From positions 62,001-126,000 of the forward strand of contig NZ_JACGWT010000004.1 of assembly GCF_014137855.1 (NCBI RefSeq): a stretch of DNA of 64,000 bases, written 5' to 3'. The position numbers and the translations under genes are program-made. Below are positions 23,227-32,141 of this stretch, one piece after another. How positions within the stretch are numbered: position 1 is the first letter of the stretch; each line of letters begins with the position of its first letter. The stretch is from Microlunatus kandeliicorticis. Its GTDB lineage: Bacteria > Actinomycetota > Actinomycetes > Propionibacteriales > Propionibacteriaceae. The notes under the pieces were generated by a model. The model was not told where the DNA came from, made no database searches, and was given only the letters and a program-made list of their open reading frames with translations.

Positions 23227-24444
23227 GTGTCATCCACGGACCGCGCGGTGAGTCTCGCCGGTCGACCCCCGAGCCGGCTGTCGCTGGTCCTGCTGGTGCT
23301 CTTTGCCGTCGGCTGGGGCGCCAACCACTTCGCCTCGGCGATCCCGGTGCTGGCCCGCCGCACCGGCTTCGACCAGGCCGTCCTCGACGGTGCCTTCGGG
23401 GTGTACGCGGTCGGCCTGCTGCCCGGGCTGCTCGGCGGGGGCGCGTTCTCCGACCGGCTCGGGCGTCGTCCGGTGATGGTGACCGGCGCGGTGATCGCCG
23501 CGCTCGGCAACCTGGTCATCGCCGGCTGGCCCGAGGTCACCGGGATCTTCCTCGGTCGGCTGGTGGTCGGCGTCGGCACCGGTCTCGCGGTCAGCGCGGG
23601 GACGGCCTGGTCGGGCGACCTCGGTGGTCGGCGCGGGGCCCCGCTGGCCGGCACCCTGCTCACCTGCGGTTTCGCGGCCGGGCCGCTGGTCACCGGCCTG
23701 CTGGCCACGGTCCTGACCGGGTCGGCCACGCTGCCGGTGCCGTTCGTGGTGGCCAGTGCGCTCACGGTGATCGCCACGGTCGCCCTGGCCGTCGCCACCC
23801 GGTCTCCCGGCGACGCCGCCGCCGGAGAGCGGGGGAGTGCGGCCCGGGTGGGCGGAACCGGCCAGCCCGCCCCGGCCGGTCCGGTCCGCAGCAACGGCCG
23901 CGCCCTCGCGGCGGCGATCCCGATGGCACTGTGGGTCTTCTCCACCGCGACCATCTCGCTGCTGGTGCTCTCGGCCCGGCTCGGTGGTGGCGGTGAACGT
24001 CCCTGGCTACCCGGCGTGGCGGCAGTGCTCACCCTCGGGTCCGGCGTGCTGGTCCAGCTCGCCGCCCGGCGGGCCGGCTGGGGCCCGCAGGCCGGGGTGG
24101 TCGGCTCGGGGCTCGCCACCCTCGGCTTCGTCGGTTCCGCGCTGGCCGGCGACCACCCGTCGCCGCTGGTCTTCGTGGTCTGCTCGGTGGTGCTCGGCTG
24201 TGCCTACGGACTCTGTCTGCGCGACGGGCTGGTCGACGTCGAGACGCTGACCCCGGTCCGCAGCCGCGGCCTGGTCACCGGCGTCTTCTACGCCGCTACC
24301 TACCTCGGATTCGGCGTCCCGGTGCTGCTCGAGGTGCTGCGGCCGGTGGTCGGCGTGGCGCCGCCGCTGCTGGTGCTGGCGGCCCTGGCTCTGCTGGCCG
24401 CGCTGTGGCGGACCACCCAGGTGCGCGCCGGTCGGCTGCGCTGA
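23227..24444 (+). CDS. MFS transporter
   Basis: 405-residue permease with twelve hydrophobic segments; motif A reads GGGAFSDRLGRRPVMV near residue 72. Substrate unknown. The start GTG 23227 lies seven bases after TAGATT (23214-23219), so it is probably leaderless and separately transcribed from the acyltransferase gene that ends 11 bases earlier. Drug or metabolite efflux is typical of such proteins; nothing local decides. Confidence 0.85.
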   Translation: MSSTDRAVSLAGRPPSRLSLVLLVLFAVGWGANHFASAIPVLARRTGFDQAVLDGAFGVYAVGLLPGLLGGGAFSDRLGRRPVMVTGAVIAALGNLVIAGWPEVTGIFLGRLVVGVGTGLAVSAGTAWSGDLGGRRGAPLAGTLLTCGFAAGPLVTGLLATVLTGSATLPVPFVVASALTVIATVALAVATRSPGDAAAGERGSAARVGGTGQPAPAGPVRSNGRALAAAIPMALWVFSTATISLLVLSARLGGGGERPWLPGVAAVLTLGSGVLVQLAARRAGWGPQAGVVGSGLATLGFVGSALAGDHPSPLVFVVCSVVLGCAYGLCLRDGLVDVETLTPVRSRGLVTGVFYAATYLGFGVPVLLEVLRPVVGVAPPLLVLAALALLAALWRTTQVRAGRLR

Positions 24445-24472
24445 CCGGACCCGGACGTGGTTCGCTTGCCCG

Positions 24473-25228
24473 ATGGCGGAGCGCAGCGTGGTGGTCACCG
24501 GGTCGTCGTCGGGCATCGGGGCGGCGGTGGCCGCGCGGCTGGTCGCCGACGGCTGGGCCGTGGTCGGGCTCGACCTCGCCGAGAACCCGAAGCTGGCCGA
24601 CACGGTGACCGGTGACGTCAGCCGGCGAGAGACCTCCGAGCAGGCCGCCGACCGGGCGCAACGGCTCGCCCCGCTGCGCGGCTGGGTGAACTGTGCCGGC
24701 ATCCTCAGCAGCCAGAGCGCTGCCGACCTCACCGAGGAGGAGCTGCGCCGGGTCGTCGACGTCAACCTGATCGGTACGGCCTGGGGCTGCTCGGTGGCGG
24801 TGGCACGAATGATCGCCGACCCCGACCAGCGCGGCGGGTCGATCGTCAACATCAGCTCGGTCCAGGCGATCCGCTCGACCCCGCGCACCTTTGTCTACGC
24901 GGCCACCAAGGGCGCCAGCACCGCCATGGCCCGACAGGTGGCGATCGAGTACGCCGCCCAGGGGATCCGCGCCAACGCGGTGCTGCCCGGCGCGATCCTG
25001 ACGCCGCTCAACGAGCAGAAGTTCGCCGCCGCCGCCGACCCCGACGCCGCCCGCCGGCGCGAGGCCTGGCTCGCACCGATCGGGCGGCTCGGACGCTCCG
25101 AGGAGGTCGCGGCTTGCGTGGCGTGGCTGCTCGGGCCGGACGCGTCGTTCGTCACCGGGCACGAGCTCGGGGTGGACGGCGGTGCAGCGGCCTGGCTGAC
25201 CAGCTCCGCCGACAACCCCGACCTCTGA
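24473..25228 (+). CDS. SDR-family oxidoreductase
   Basis: 251-residue classical short-chain dehydrogenase. The cofactor loop is VVTGSSSGIGAAVA at residues 5-18, an acidic residue after strand 2 (GLDLAE) suggests NAD over NADP, the structural NCAG is near 76, and the catalytic Ser and Y-x-x-x-K are in NISSVQ and YAATK near 125-144. The C-terminal PDASFVTGHELGVDGG matches classical SDRs. Substrate unknown. Followed by a tandem repeat array, then a convergent gene. Confidence 0.88.
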   Translation: MAERSVVVTGSSSGIGAAVAARLVADGWAVVGLDLAENPKLADTVTGDVSRRETSEQAADRAQRLAPLRGWVNCAGILSSQSAADLTEEELRRVVDVNLIGTAWGCSVAVARMIADPDQRGGSIVNISSVQAIRSTPRTFVYAATKGASTAMARQVAIEYAAQGIRANAVLPGAILTPLNEQKFAAAADPDAARRREAWLAPIGRLGRSEEVAACVAWLLGPDASFVTGHELGVDGGAAAWLTSSADNPDL

Positions 25229-25240
25229 CCCGGGTCCCCG

Positions 25241-25413
25241 GCGCTTCGACAAACTCAGCGAGCGCTTCGACAAGCTCAGTGAGCGCGCCCCGACGGGCTC
25301 AGCGAGCGCGCTTCGACAGGCTCAGCGAGCGCGCCCCGACGGGCTCAGCGAGCGCGCTTCGACGGGCTCAGCGAGCGCGCTTCGACGGGCTCGGCGAGCG
25401 CCTCGACGGCTCA
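25241..25413. repeat. Tandem array of about eight 23-bp CTTCGACRGGCTCAGCGAG units
   Basis: Units of roughly GCGCTTCGACGGGCTCAGCG follow head to tail with small changes (some read GCCCCGACGGG). The array fills the gap between two convergent genes and its last unit supplies the stop codon of the minus-strand gene at 25411. Related copies occur at 48608-48774. No spacers, so not CRISPR. Confidence 0.9.
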
Positions 25414-26265
25414 GCGGGCGGCGATCTCCTCCACCAGCGACCGGCCGGTCGGCTCCCAGCCGAGCTCGGTGCGGGCCTTCGCACCGGACGCCTGCTGGTC
25501 GAGCAGCAGCGCCTCGGCGAAACCGGCGCCGAGCCGCTCCTCCGCCTCCGCGGGGCTGCCCGGGACGACTGTCCTGTCCGGGCCGACGAAGGCCTGCCCG
25601 ATCTCGCGGACCGTCGGGTTCTGCCCGGTCGCGCCGATGTAGGTGGTGTGCCCGGCCGAGCGTTCGAGCGCCCGGACGTAGAGGTCGGCGAGGTCGGCGG
25701 TCGACACGGTGGTCCAGTGCTGGTCACCCGAGCCGATCAGCACCAGCGCGCCGTCGGGGTCGGTCGGACCGTTCGCGATCATCTGCGGGATCCCGGTGCC
25801 GCCCGGGCCGTAGACGATGCCGGGCGCGATCAGGGTCGCCCGGACCGACGAGCCGAGGATCGTCGACTCCGGGCCCGAGCGCCAGGCGGTGATCGCCGGC
25901 GGCTGCTGCGGAGCGTCCTCGGTGAGGTCGCTGCCGCTGCCCCAGACCCAGACACCGCCGGTGTGGACGTAGGGGTTGTCGGTGCCGTCGAACGCGGTGA
26001 TCACCGCGCTAACGACCGCCTCGTCCATCCCCGGCCCCTGGTTGTCGGTCGCGGTGTGGATCGCCCCGTCGACCCCGCGCAGCCGGGCGGCGAGCCAGTC
26101 GCGGTCGGTGAGGTCGCCGATCACCGGGTGGGCACCCGCCTCGGACACCTTGGTGGCCGAGGCGTCGCTGCGGACGACGGCGACCACGTCGTGGCCGGCG
26201 GAGCGGAGAGCGGACAGGACCGCGGAACCGACGAGGCCGGTGCCGCCCGTGAGGAGTACGCGCAT
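25411..26265 (-). CDS. NAD(P)-binding epimerase/oxidoreductase (extended or atypical SDR)
   Basis: 284-residue Rossmann protein beginning RVLLTGGTGLVGSAVLSAL, the TGxxGxxG cofactor loop of NAD-dependent epimerases and reductases; VVAVVRSD follows strand 2 and an Arg there suggests NADP. A classical Y-x-x-x-K is not obvious. Start ATG 26265 chosen; the frame continues upstream through an Ala/Arg-rich stretch with no ribosome site. Its last codons and stop lie in the first unit, read leftwards, of the tandem repeat array. Confidence 0.8.
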   Translation of the reverse strand: MRVLLTGGTGLVGSAVLSALRSAGHDVVAVVRSDASATKVSEAGAHPVIGDLTDRDWLAARLRGVDGAIHTATDNQGPGMDEAVVSAVITAFDGTDNPYVHTGGVWVWGSGSDLTEDAPQQPPAITAWRSGPESTILGSSVRATLIAPGIVYGPGGTGIPQMIANGPTDPDGALVLIGSGDQHWTTVSTADLADLYVRALERSAGHTTYIGATGQNPTVREIGQAFVGPDRTVVPGSPAEAEERLGAGFAEALLLDQQASGAKARTELGWEPTGRSLVEEIAAR

Positions 26266-26418
26266 GTCCGGGCCAACCGGCCCGCTCGCCGCCGCATTCC
26301 CGGACCGGGCGGGATCCCGCCGGGTTCGCAGCGGGCTCACAGCCGGCTCCCGGGCGACACCCATCGGTCGCGGTCAGGGTGAGCCCCGGGCGCGCCCGGC
26401 GCCCGGCGAAGGAGACGC

Positions 26419-27822
26419 ATGACCGACACCCTCCCGGCCGACCCGGCCCTCGACGGCTCCGCCGCGGCGAGGACCGGGCACGGCACCGGCCTCTTCCGAC
26501 GGTCGGCACCGTCCCTGGTCCTCGCCCTCGCGGTGCTGGTCGCGCTCGGGCTCCGCTGGTGGCTCCGCGACGTCGTCACCGGTGACTACCGGGCCTTCCT
26601 CGACCCCTGGTACCGGCACCTGCAGCGGCAGGGGTTCGCCGGGCTGGCCGACATCGACGCGAACTACAACACGCCCTACCTGGTGCTGCTGGCTGTGGTG
26701 GCGAAGCTGCCGGTGCCCGAGCTCTACGCGATCAAGGCGATCTCGGTGGTCTTCGACCTGGTGCTCGCCTTCTTCGCTCACCGGATCGTCCGGGTGGTGC
26801 GGCCGGGCTCGCGGTGGTGGCCGGTGATCATCACCAGCGCGGTGCTGCTGCTGCCGACGGTGATCATGAACGGCAGCGCCTGGGCCCAGTGCGACGCCAT
26901 CTACGCCGCGTTCTGCCTGGGCAGTCTGTGGTGCCTGCTCACCGGCCGGGCCTGGCGGGCCTGTGTGCTCTTCGGCCTGGCCTTCGCGTTCAAGCTGCAG
27001 GCGGTGTTCTTCCTCCCGGTGCTGCTCGGGGTGCTGGTGGTCAACCGGATGCGGCTGCGGGCGCTGGTCGCGGTCCCGGTGACCTTCCTGGCGGCGCTGG
27101 TGCCGGCCTGGCTCGCCGGCCGCAGCCTGCTCACCCAGCTGATGACCTATCCGAGCCAGATCACCGACGGCAGCACCGGCGGTGGGTTCGGCGGGCGGTC
27201 CGGGGGAGCGGTCGGCCGGTCGTCCGGCGGCGGACGGGCGTTCGGGGACGGGGCGGGCCCGGGCGGCTTCCGCGGCGGAGGGACCGGCGGCTTCCCCGGG
27301 GGCGGCGGATCACCCGGCGGAGGCGGCCTGCACGTCGCCGGCGGCCAGCACGCGTTCACCGACAACGCACCGACCTGGTACGCCTGGCTGCCGACCGACG
27401 CGGGCAGCGGCTGGAAGGTGGTCGGCCTCGTCCTGGCCGCCGCGGTGGCACTGGTCTTCGCCGTCGTCCTGCTCCGCCGCCGCCGGCGGCTCGCCCCCGC
27501 CGACGTGCTGCTGCTGGCGGCTGCGACGACCTTGATCATCCCGCTGCTGCTGCCCGAGATGCACGAGCGCTACTTCTACCTGGCCGAGGTGCTCACCGTG
27601 CTCGCCGTCGCCGCGGGCGGCCGACGCTGGCTGGTGCCCGCCGCCGCCATCCAGCTGGCCAGCATCAGCACCTACGCGGCCTACCTGAGCGAGGTCGACG
27701 TCGTCCCGCTCGGGCTGGCCGCGCTGGTCGCCCTGGCCGGTGCGGTCGTCGCCGGCGTGCTCCTGCTCGGTCGGCTGACCGGGCCGGACCGAGGACGGCG
27801 GTCGGAGGGCGGGATGACCTGA
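26419..27822 (+). CDS. GT-C-type membrane glycosyltransferase-like protein with Gly-rich insert
   Basis: 467-residue polytopic membrane protein resembling GPI18/PIG-V- and GT87-like polyprenyl-sugar mannosyltransferases: an early acidic loop (VTGDYRAFLDPWY), NGSAWAQCDAIYA near residue 153, and MHERYFYLAEV near 380. About ten helices. Between helices near residues 253-310 is a long Gly/Ser/Pro-rich loop, absent from a minimal family fold. Start ATG 26419 has GGAGA upstream. Possible substrate is a lipid-linked sugar for cell-envelope glycans; that is inference. It ends about 110 bases before thrS. Confidence 0.7.
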   Translation: MTDTLPADPALDGSAAARTGHGTGLFRRSAPSLVLALAVLVALGLRWWLRDVVTGDYRAFLDPWYRHLQRQGFAGLADIDANYNTPYLVLLAVVAKLPVPELYAIKAISVVFDLVLAFFAHRIVRVVRPGSRWWPVIITSAVLLLPTVIMNGSAWAQCDAIYAAFCLGSLWCLLTGRAWRACVLFGLAFAFKLQAVFFLPVLLGVLVVNRMRLRALVAVPVTFLAALVPAWLAGRSLLTQLMTYPSQITDGSTGGGFGGRSGGAVGRSSGGGRAFGDGAGPGGFRGGGTGGFPGGGGSPGGGGLHVAGGQHAFTDNAPTWYAWLPTDAGSGWKVVGLVLAAAVALVFAVVLLRRRRRLAPADVLLLAAATTLIIPLLLPEMHERYFYLAEVLTVLAVAAGGRRWLVPAAAIQLASISTYAAYLSEVDVVPLGLAALVALAGAVVAGVLLLGRLTGPDRGRRSEGGMT

Positions 27823-27930
27823 GCGGTCGGGAGGCGCCGGTCAACTAGGGTGTCGGGTGCGTCGGCGACCCGCCGACCACTCGTCTCGTCCGGTGCCCGC
27901 GGGCCCGGATCCGACCGGAGAGGACGGCTC

Positions 27931-29964
27931 GTGTCGTCGATGTCGATCACCGTGGTCAGCGGAACGGGTCCGGAGCGGACCTCGACGCGACAGGCGATCG
28001 AGACCACCACCACCGGGCTCGACCTGTTCGGTGCGGACCGCACCGTGGTGGCGGTCCGGGTCGACGGCGAGCTGCGCGACCTGGCCGCCCCGCTGCCCGA
28101 GGGGTCCGAGGTCGAGCCGGTCGGCATCGGGACCCCCGACGGGCTCGACGTGCTGCGCCACTCGGCCGCGCACGTCGCCGCCCAGGCCGTGCAGAGCCTC
28201 CGCTCCGACGCCAAGCTCGGCATCGGCCCGCCGATCACCGACGGCTTCTACTACGACTTCGCCGTCGACGAGCCGTTCACGCCCGAGGACCTCAGGGCCG
28301 TCGAGAAGCAGATGGGCCGGATCGTCAAGGAGCGGCAGCGCTTCCGCCGCCGGGTGGTCACCGAGGAGGAGGCCCGCGCCGAGCTGGCCGACGAGCCGTT
28401 CAAGCTCGAGCTGATCGGGCTCAAGGGCGGTTCCGGCGACCAGGGGCCCAGTGACGACGACGGCTCGAGCGTTGAGGTCGGCGGCGCCGAGCTGACCATC
28501 TACGACAACCTCCGGCGCGACGACTCGACCGCCTGGAAGGACCTGTGCCGCGGCCCGCACGTCCCGCACACCGGCTACATCCCGGCCTACGCGATCACCC
28601 GGTCCTCGGCCGCCTACTGGCGCGGTGACCAGGCCAACCCCCAGCTGCAGCGGGTCTACGGCACCGCCTGGCCGAGCCGCGACGAGCTCAAGGCGCACCA
28701 GACCCGGCTCGAGGAGGCGGCCAAGCGCGACCACCGCAAGCTCGGCCGCGAGCTCGACCTGTTCAGCTTCCCCGACGAGATCGGCTCCGGGCTGGCGGTC
28801 TTCCACCCCAAGGGCGGCGTGCTGCGCAAGGTGATGGAGGACTACTCCCGGCAGCGCCACATCGAGGCCGGCTACCAGTTCGTCAACACCCCGCACATCA
28901 CCAAGGCCGAGCTGTTCGAGATCTCCGGCCACCTCGGCTTCTACGCCGACGGGATGTTCCCGCCGATGCACCTCGACGAGGAGCGTCACCCCGACGGCAG
29001 CATCAAGCGGCAGGGGCAGGACTACTACCTCAAGCCGATGAACTGCCCGATGCACTGCCTGATCTTCCGGGCCCGCGGGCGGTCCTACCGGGAGCTGCCG
29101 CTGCGGCTGTTCGAGTTCGGCAGCGTCTACCGCTACGAGATGTCCGGCGTGGTCCACGGCCTGACCCGGGTCCGCGGGATGACCCAGGACGACGCCCACA
29201 TCTACTGCACCGTCGACCAGCTGCAGGACGAGATCAAGAGCCTGCTGCGGTTCGTCCTCGATCTGCTGGCCGACTACGGGCTGGACGAGTTCTACCTCGA
29301 GCTGTCCACCCGCGACCCCGAGAAGAGCATCGGCACCGACGAGGAGTGGGAGCGGGCCACCGACGCCCTGCGCGAGGCGGCCGCCGACACCGGGCTCGAC
29401 CTGGTGCTCGACCCGGGTGGGGCGGCCTTCTACGCCCCGAAGATCAGCGTCCAGGCCCGCGACGCGATCGGCCGCACCTGGCAGCTGTCGACGATCCAGG
29501 TCGACCTAATGCTGCCCGAGCGGTTCGGGCTGGAGATCACCGCGCCCGACGGCAGCCGGCAGCGCCCGGTGATGATCCACCGCGCGCTGTTCGGCTCGAT
29601 CGAACGCTTCGTCGGCGTGCTCACCGAGCACTACGCCGGCGCCTTCCCGCCCTGGCTGGCCCCGGTGCAGGTGGTCGGCATCCCGGTGGCCGAGGCCTTC
29701 AACGACTACCTGCAGGCGGTCGCCGAGCAGCTCCGGATCGCCGGTGTGCGGGTGGAGGTCGACACCAGCGACGACCGGATGCCGAAGAAGATCAGGAACG
29801 CCCAGCAGCAGAAGGTGCCGTTCATGCTGATCGCCGGGGGCGAGGACGCCGCCGCCGACGCGGTGTCGTTCCGCTACCGCGACGGCACCCAGAAGAACGG
29901 CGTGCCGATCGGCGAGGCGATCAAGGAGATCGTCGACGCGATCGCCGAGCGCCGGCAGCTCTGA
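27931..29964 (+). CDS. thrS: Threonyl-tRNA synthetase
   Basis: 677-residue cytoplasmic enzyme that charges tRNA-Thr. Order: short TGS-like domain (residues 1-60), editing domain with [10 protein letters not shown] near 74 (the H-x-x-x-H of the second additional domain), class II catalytic core with motif 2 region FRYE-like ([11 protein letters not shown]) and the Zn ligands in [10 protein letters not shown] and later His, then the C-terminal anticodon-binding domain. Start GTG 27931 is preferred because CGGAGAGGA lies upstream; ATG 27940 is the alternative. The stop overlaps the next start as ATGA-type overlap (29962-29966). Confidence 0.96.
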   Translation: MSSMSITVVSGTGPERTSTRQAIETTTTGLDLFGADRTVVAVRVDGELRDLAAPLPEGSEVEPVGIGTPDGLDVLRHSAAHVAAQAVQSLRSDAKLGIGPPITDGFYYDFAVDEPFTPEDLRAVEKQMGRIVKERQRFRRRVVTEEEARAELADEPFKLELIGLKGGSGDQGPSDDDGSSVEVGGAELTIYDNLRRDDSTAWKDLCRGPHVPHTGYIPAYAITRSSAAYWRGDQANPQLQRVYGTAWPSRDELKAHQTRLEEAAKRDHRKLGRELDLFSFPDEIGSGLAVFHPKGGVLRKVMEDYSRQRHIEAGYQFVNTPHITKAELFEISGHLGFYADGMFPPMHLDEERHPDGSIKRQGQDYYLKPMNCPMHCLIFRARGRSYRELPLRLFEFGSVYRYEMSGVVHGLTRVRGMTQDDAHIYCTVDQLQDEIKSLLRFVLDLLADYGLDEFYLELSTRDPEKSIGTDEEWERATDALREAAADTGLDLVLDPGGAAFYAPKISVQARDAIGRTWQLSTIQVDLMLPERFGLEITAPDGSRQRPVMIHRALFGSIERFVGVLTEHYAGAFPPWLAPVQVVGIPVAEAFNDYLQAVAEQLRIAGVRVEVDTSDDRMPKKIRNAQQQKVPFMLIAGGEDAAADAVSFRYRDGTQKNGVPIGEAIKEIVDAIAERRQL

Positions 29965-30521
29965 TGGAGCCGACCGTGCCCCCGGACGAGTACGCCCGGG
30001 TGCCGGACGCCTTCCAGCGGCTCTGGACCCCGCACCGGATGGTCTACATCTCGGGCGAGAACAAGCCGCCGGACGGCACCGCGGCCTCCTGCCCGTTCTG
30101 CCTCAGTCCGCAGCGTGCGGACGCCGACGCCCTGATCGTCCACCGCGACGAGCTGGCCTACGTGGTGCTCAACCTCTACCCGTACTCGCCGGGTCACCTG
30201 CTGGTCTGCCCCTACCGGCACGTCGCCGACTACACCGACCTGACCGAGGACGAGACGGTGGCGGTGGCCCGGCTGACCCGCACCGCGATGCGGGTGCTGC
30301 GCGCGGTGAGTGCCCCGCACGGGTTCAACCTCGGGCTGAACCAGGGGGCGGTGGCCGGTGCCGGGATCGCGGCCCACCTGCACCAGCACGTCGTCCCGCG
30401 CTGGTCGGGCGACGCCAACTTCCTGCCGGTGATCGGCCAGACCAAGGCGGTCCCGCAGCTGCTCGGCCAGACCCGCGAGCTGATCGCCGCGGCCTGGGGA
30501 ACGCCGGAGGACGAGGCCTGA
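29964..30521 (+). CDS. HIT-family hydrolase/phosphorylase (AP4A phosphorylase-like)
   Basis: 185-residue protein with the histidine triad HLHQHVVPRW near residue 139 and the LNLYPYSPGHLLVCPYRH block. The N-terminal CPFC (near 35) with the triad region fits the actinobacterial zinc-containing Ap4A phosphorylase-like branch (Rv2613c type), which in mycobacteria also sits between thrS and pgsA. ATG 29964 overlaps the thrS stop and its own TGA overlaps the next ATG, so translation is coupled. Confidence 0.9.
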   Translation: MEPTVPPDEYARVPDAFQRLWTPHRMVYISGENKPPDGTAASCPFCLSPQRADADALIVHRDELAYVVLNLYPYSPGHLLVCPYRHVADYTDLTEDETVAVARLTRTAMRVLRAVSAPHGFNLGLNQGAVAGAGIAAHLHQHVVPRWSGDANFLPVIGQTKAVPQLLGQTRELIAAAWGTPEDEA

Positions 30522-31147
30522 TGCTCGAACGCTTCCGGGGCGCCTGGACCGCGGTGATCGCGCCGATCGCCGCGTTCTTCGTCCGCCGCAACGTGTCGCC
30601 CGACGTGATCACCGTGGTGGGCACCGTCGGCGTCTGCGTCGGCGCGCTGGTCTGCTTCCCCAACGGCTGGCTCTGGCAGGGCGTCGTGGTGATCACGCTG
30701 TTCGTCTTCGCCGACATGGTCGACGGCCAGATGGCCCGCAGCACCGGCCGGTCGAGCCGCTGGGGCGCGTTCCTCGACTCGAGCCTGGACCGGCTCGGTG
30801 ACGGCGCCGTGTTCGGCGGGATCGTGCTGTTCTTCGTCGGTCGGCACGCCGTCGACCACCCCTACCCGACGGTGTGGGCGGCCGTCGCGCTGTGGGCACT
30901 GGTCCTCGGCCAGCTCACCTCCTACGTCAAGGCCCGGGCCGAGAGCCTGAACTTCACCACCGTCGGTGGGCTCGCCGCGCGCGCCGACCGGCTGCTGGTC
31001 ATCCTGCTCGGCGCGTTCCTGGCCGGTCTCGGTGTGCCCTGGGCGCTCGAGATCGCCGTCACGCTGCTCGCCCTGGGCAGCTCGGTCACCGTCGTCCAGC
31101 GGATCGCGCAGGTCCGGCGTCAGGCGGTCGAGCAGGTCGATGCCTGA
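30521..31147 (+). CDS. pgsA: CDP-alcohol phosphatidyltransferase, phosphatidylinositol phosphate synthase
   Basis: 208-residue membrane enzyme with about six helices that joins CDP-diacylglycerol to inositol phosphate, the first lipid step of PIM and lipomannan synthesis in actinobacteria. The family motif D-G-x2-A-R-x8-G-x3-D-x3-D is complete in the stretch starting VDGQMARSTGRSSRWG near residue 67. Assignment to PIP rather than phosphatidylglycerol phosphate synthase rests on the neighbours PatA and PimA. Overlaps both neighbours by one to eight bases. Confidence 0.92.
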   Translation: MLERFRGAWTAVIAPIAAFFVRRNVSPDVITVVGTVGVCVGALVCFPNGWLWQGVVVITLFVFADMVDGQMARSTGRSSRWGAFLDSSLDRLGDGAVFGGIVLFFVGRHAVDHPYPTVWAAVALWALVLGQLTSYVKARAESLNFTTVGGLAARADRLLVILLGAFLAGLGVPWALEIAVTLLALGSSVTVVQRIAQVRRQAVEQVDA

Positions 31148-32141
31148 TCGCCCGACGGGCCCGTCGGGTCCGGGCGGGCGGGACCTGTACCGACGCGGCC
31201 TGGCCCAGCTGTACGGGCTCGGCTGGCGGATCGGCCCGCACCTGCCCGACACCAGCTCACCGCGGGTGTCCGCGCTGCTCGACCGCGTCGCCGGAGGGGT
31301 GCTCGCGCGCGAGCGGCGCCGCGGCAGCCGCTACCCGGCCCAGCTGGCCGAGAACCTCGAGCTGGCCACCGGCGCGCCGGCCGACCCGGAGCTGCTCCGC
31401 CGGGCGTACGCGTCCTACCTCCGTACCCTGTGGGAGGTGATGAACCTTCCCGGCTGGACGCCCGCGCAGGTGCAGGCGCGCGTCCGGACCACCGGTGAGG
31501 ACACCCTGCGACGGGCGTTCGCCCAGCGTGGCGCGGTGGTCGCGCTGCCGCACAGCGCCAACTGGGACCTGGCCGGAGCCTGGTCGTGCGGGACCGGGAT
31601 GCCGGTCACCACGGTGGCCGAGGCCTTCCTCGGCCCGGGTTCGCAGGGGTTCACCGCCTTCCGCCACCGGCTCGGGATGCGGGTGCTCGACCACTCCGAC
31701 CGCCAGGCCATCGCCGAGCTCGTCGGCGACGCCCGAGGACGACGGCTGGTCTGTCTGGTCGCCGACCGCGACCTGACCGGCAGCGGGCTGCCGGTGCGGT
31801 GGGGCCGCCACCGGGTCTCGCTGCCCGCCGGCCCCGCGGTGGTGGCCCGCCGCAGCGGTGCGGCGCTGGTCCCCGCGGTCTGCCGCTACGACACCGACGA
31901 GCCCGGCGTGATGTGGATCGACTTCGGCGCCGAGATCCCGGCCGAGCCCGGTCGGGCCGGGCTGGTCGCGATGACCCAGCAGGTCGCCGACTTCTTCGCC
32001 GCCCGGATCGCCCGCGCTCCGCAGGACTGGCACCTGCTGCAGCCCTTCTTCGCCGCCGCCGAGCCGGGCGGCCCGAGCCCCGCGGTGCGGACCCCGGCGG
32101 GGTCGCCGGTGGCCACCGGCCGACAGTGGGCGGCCCGATGA
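31140..32141 (+). CDS. patA: Phosphatidylinositol mannoside acyltransferase (LpxL/HtrB family)
   Basis: 333-residue membrane-associated acyltransferase that in relatives adds palmitate to the mannose of PIM1/PIM2. The catalytic H-x4-D is HSANWD near residue 140, and DRDLTGSGLPVRWG (near 210) fits the acceptor-binding block. The ATG at 31140 overlaps pgsA by eight bases; the stop overlaps pimA by four. Part of the thrS-HIT-pgsA-patA-pimA operon. Confidence 0.92.
   Translation: MPDRPTGPSGPGGRDLYRRGLAQLYGLGWRIGPHLPDTSSPRVSALLDRVAGGVLARERRRGSRYPAQLAENLELATGAPADPELLRRAYASYLRTLWEVMNLPGWTPAQVQARVRTTGEDTLRRAFAQRGAVVALPHSANWDLAGAWSCGTGMPVTTVAEAFLGPGSQGFTAFRHRLGMRVLDHSDRQAIAELVGDARGRRLVCLVADRDLTGSGLPVRWGRHRVSLPAGPAVVARRSGAALVPAVCRYDTDEPGVMWIDFGAEIPAEPGRAGLVAMTQQVADFFAARIARAPQDWHLLQPFFAAAEPGGPSPAVRTPAGSPVATGRQWAAR

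Noticed and set aside
25241-25413. CRISPR-like look of regularly spaced repeats
   Set aside because: Units are head to tail with no unique spacers, and no cas genes are present in the window.
27841-29199. Long antisense frame inside thrS (and similar long frames antisense to gcvP, the MFS genes and pfp)
   Set aside because: thrS is unmistakable on the plus strand; the antisense frames lack any recognisable domain.
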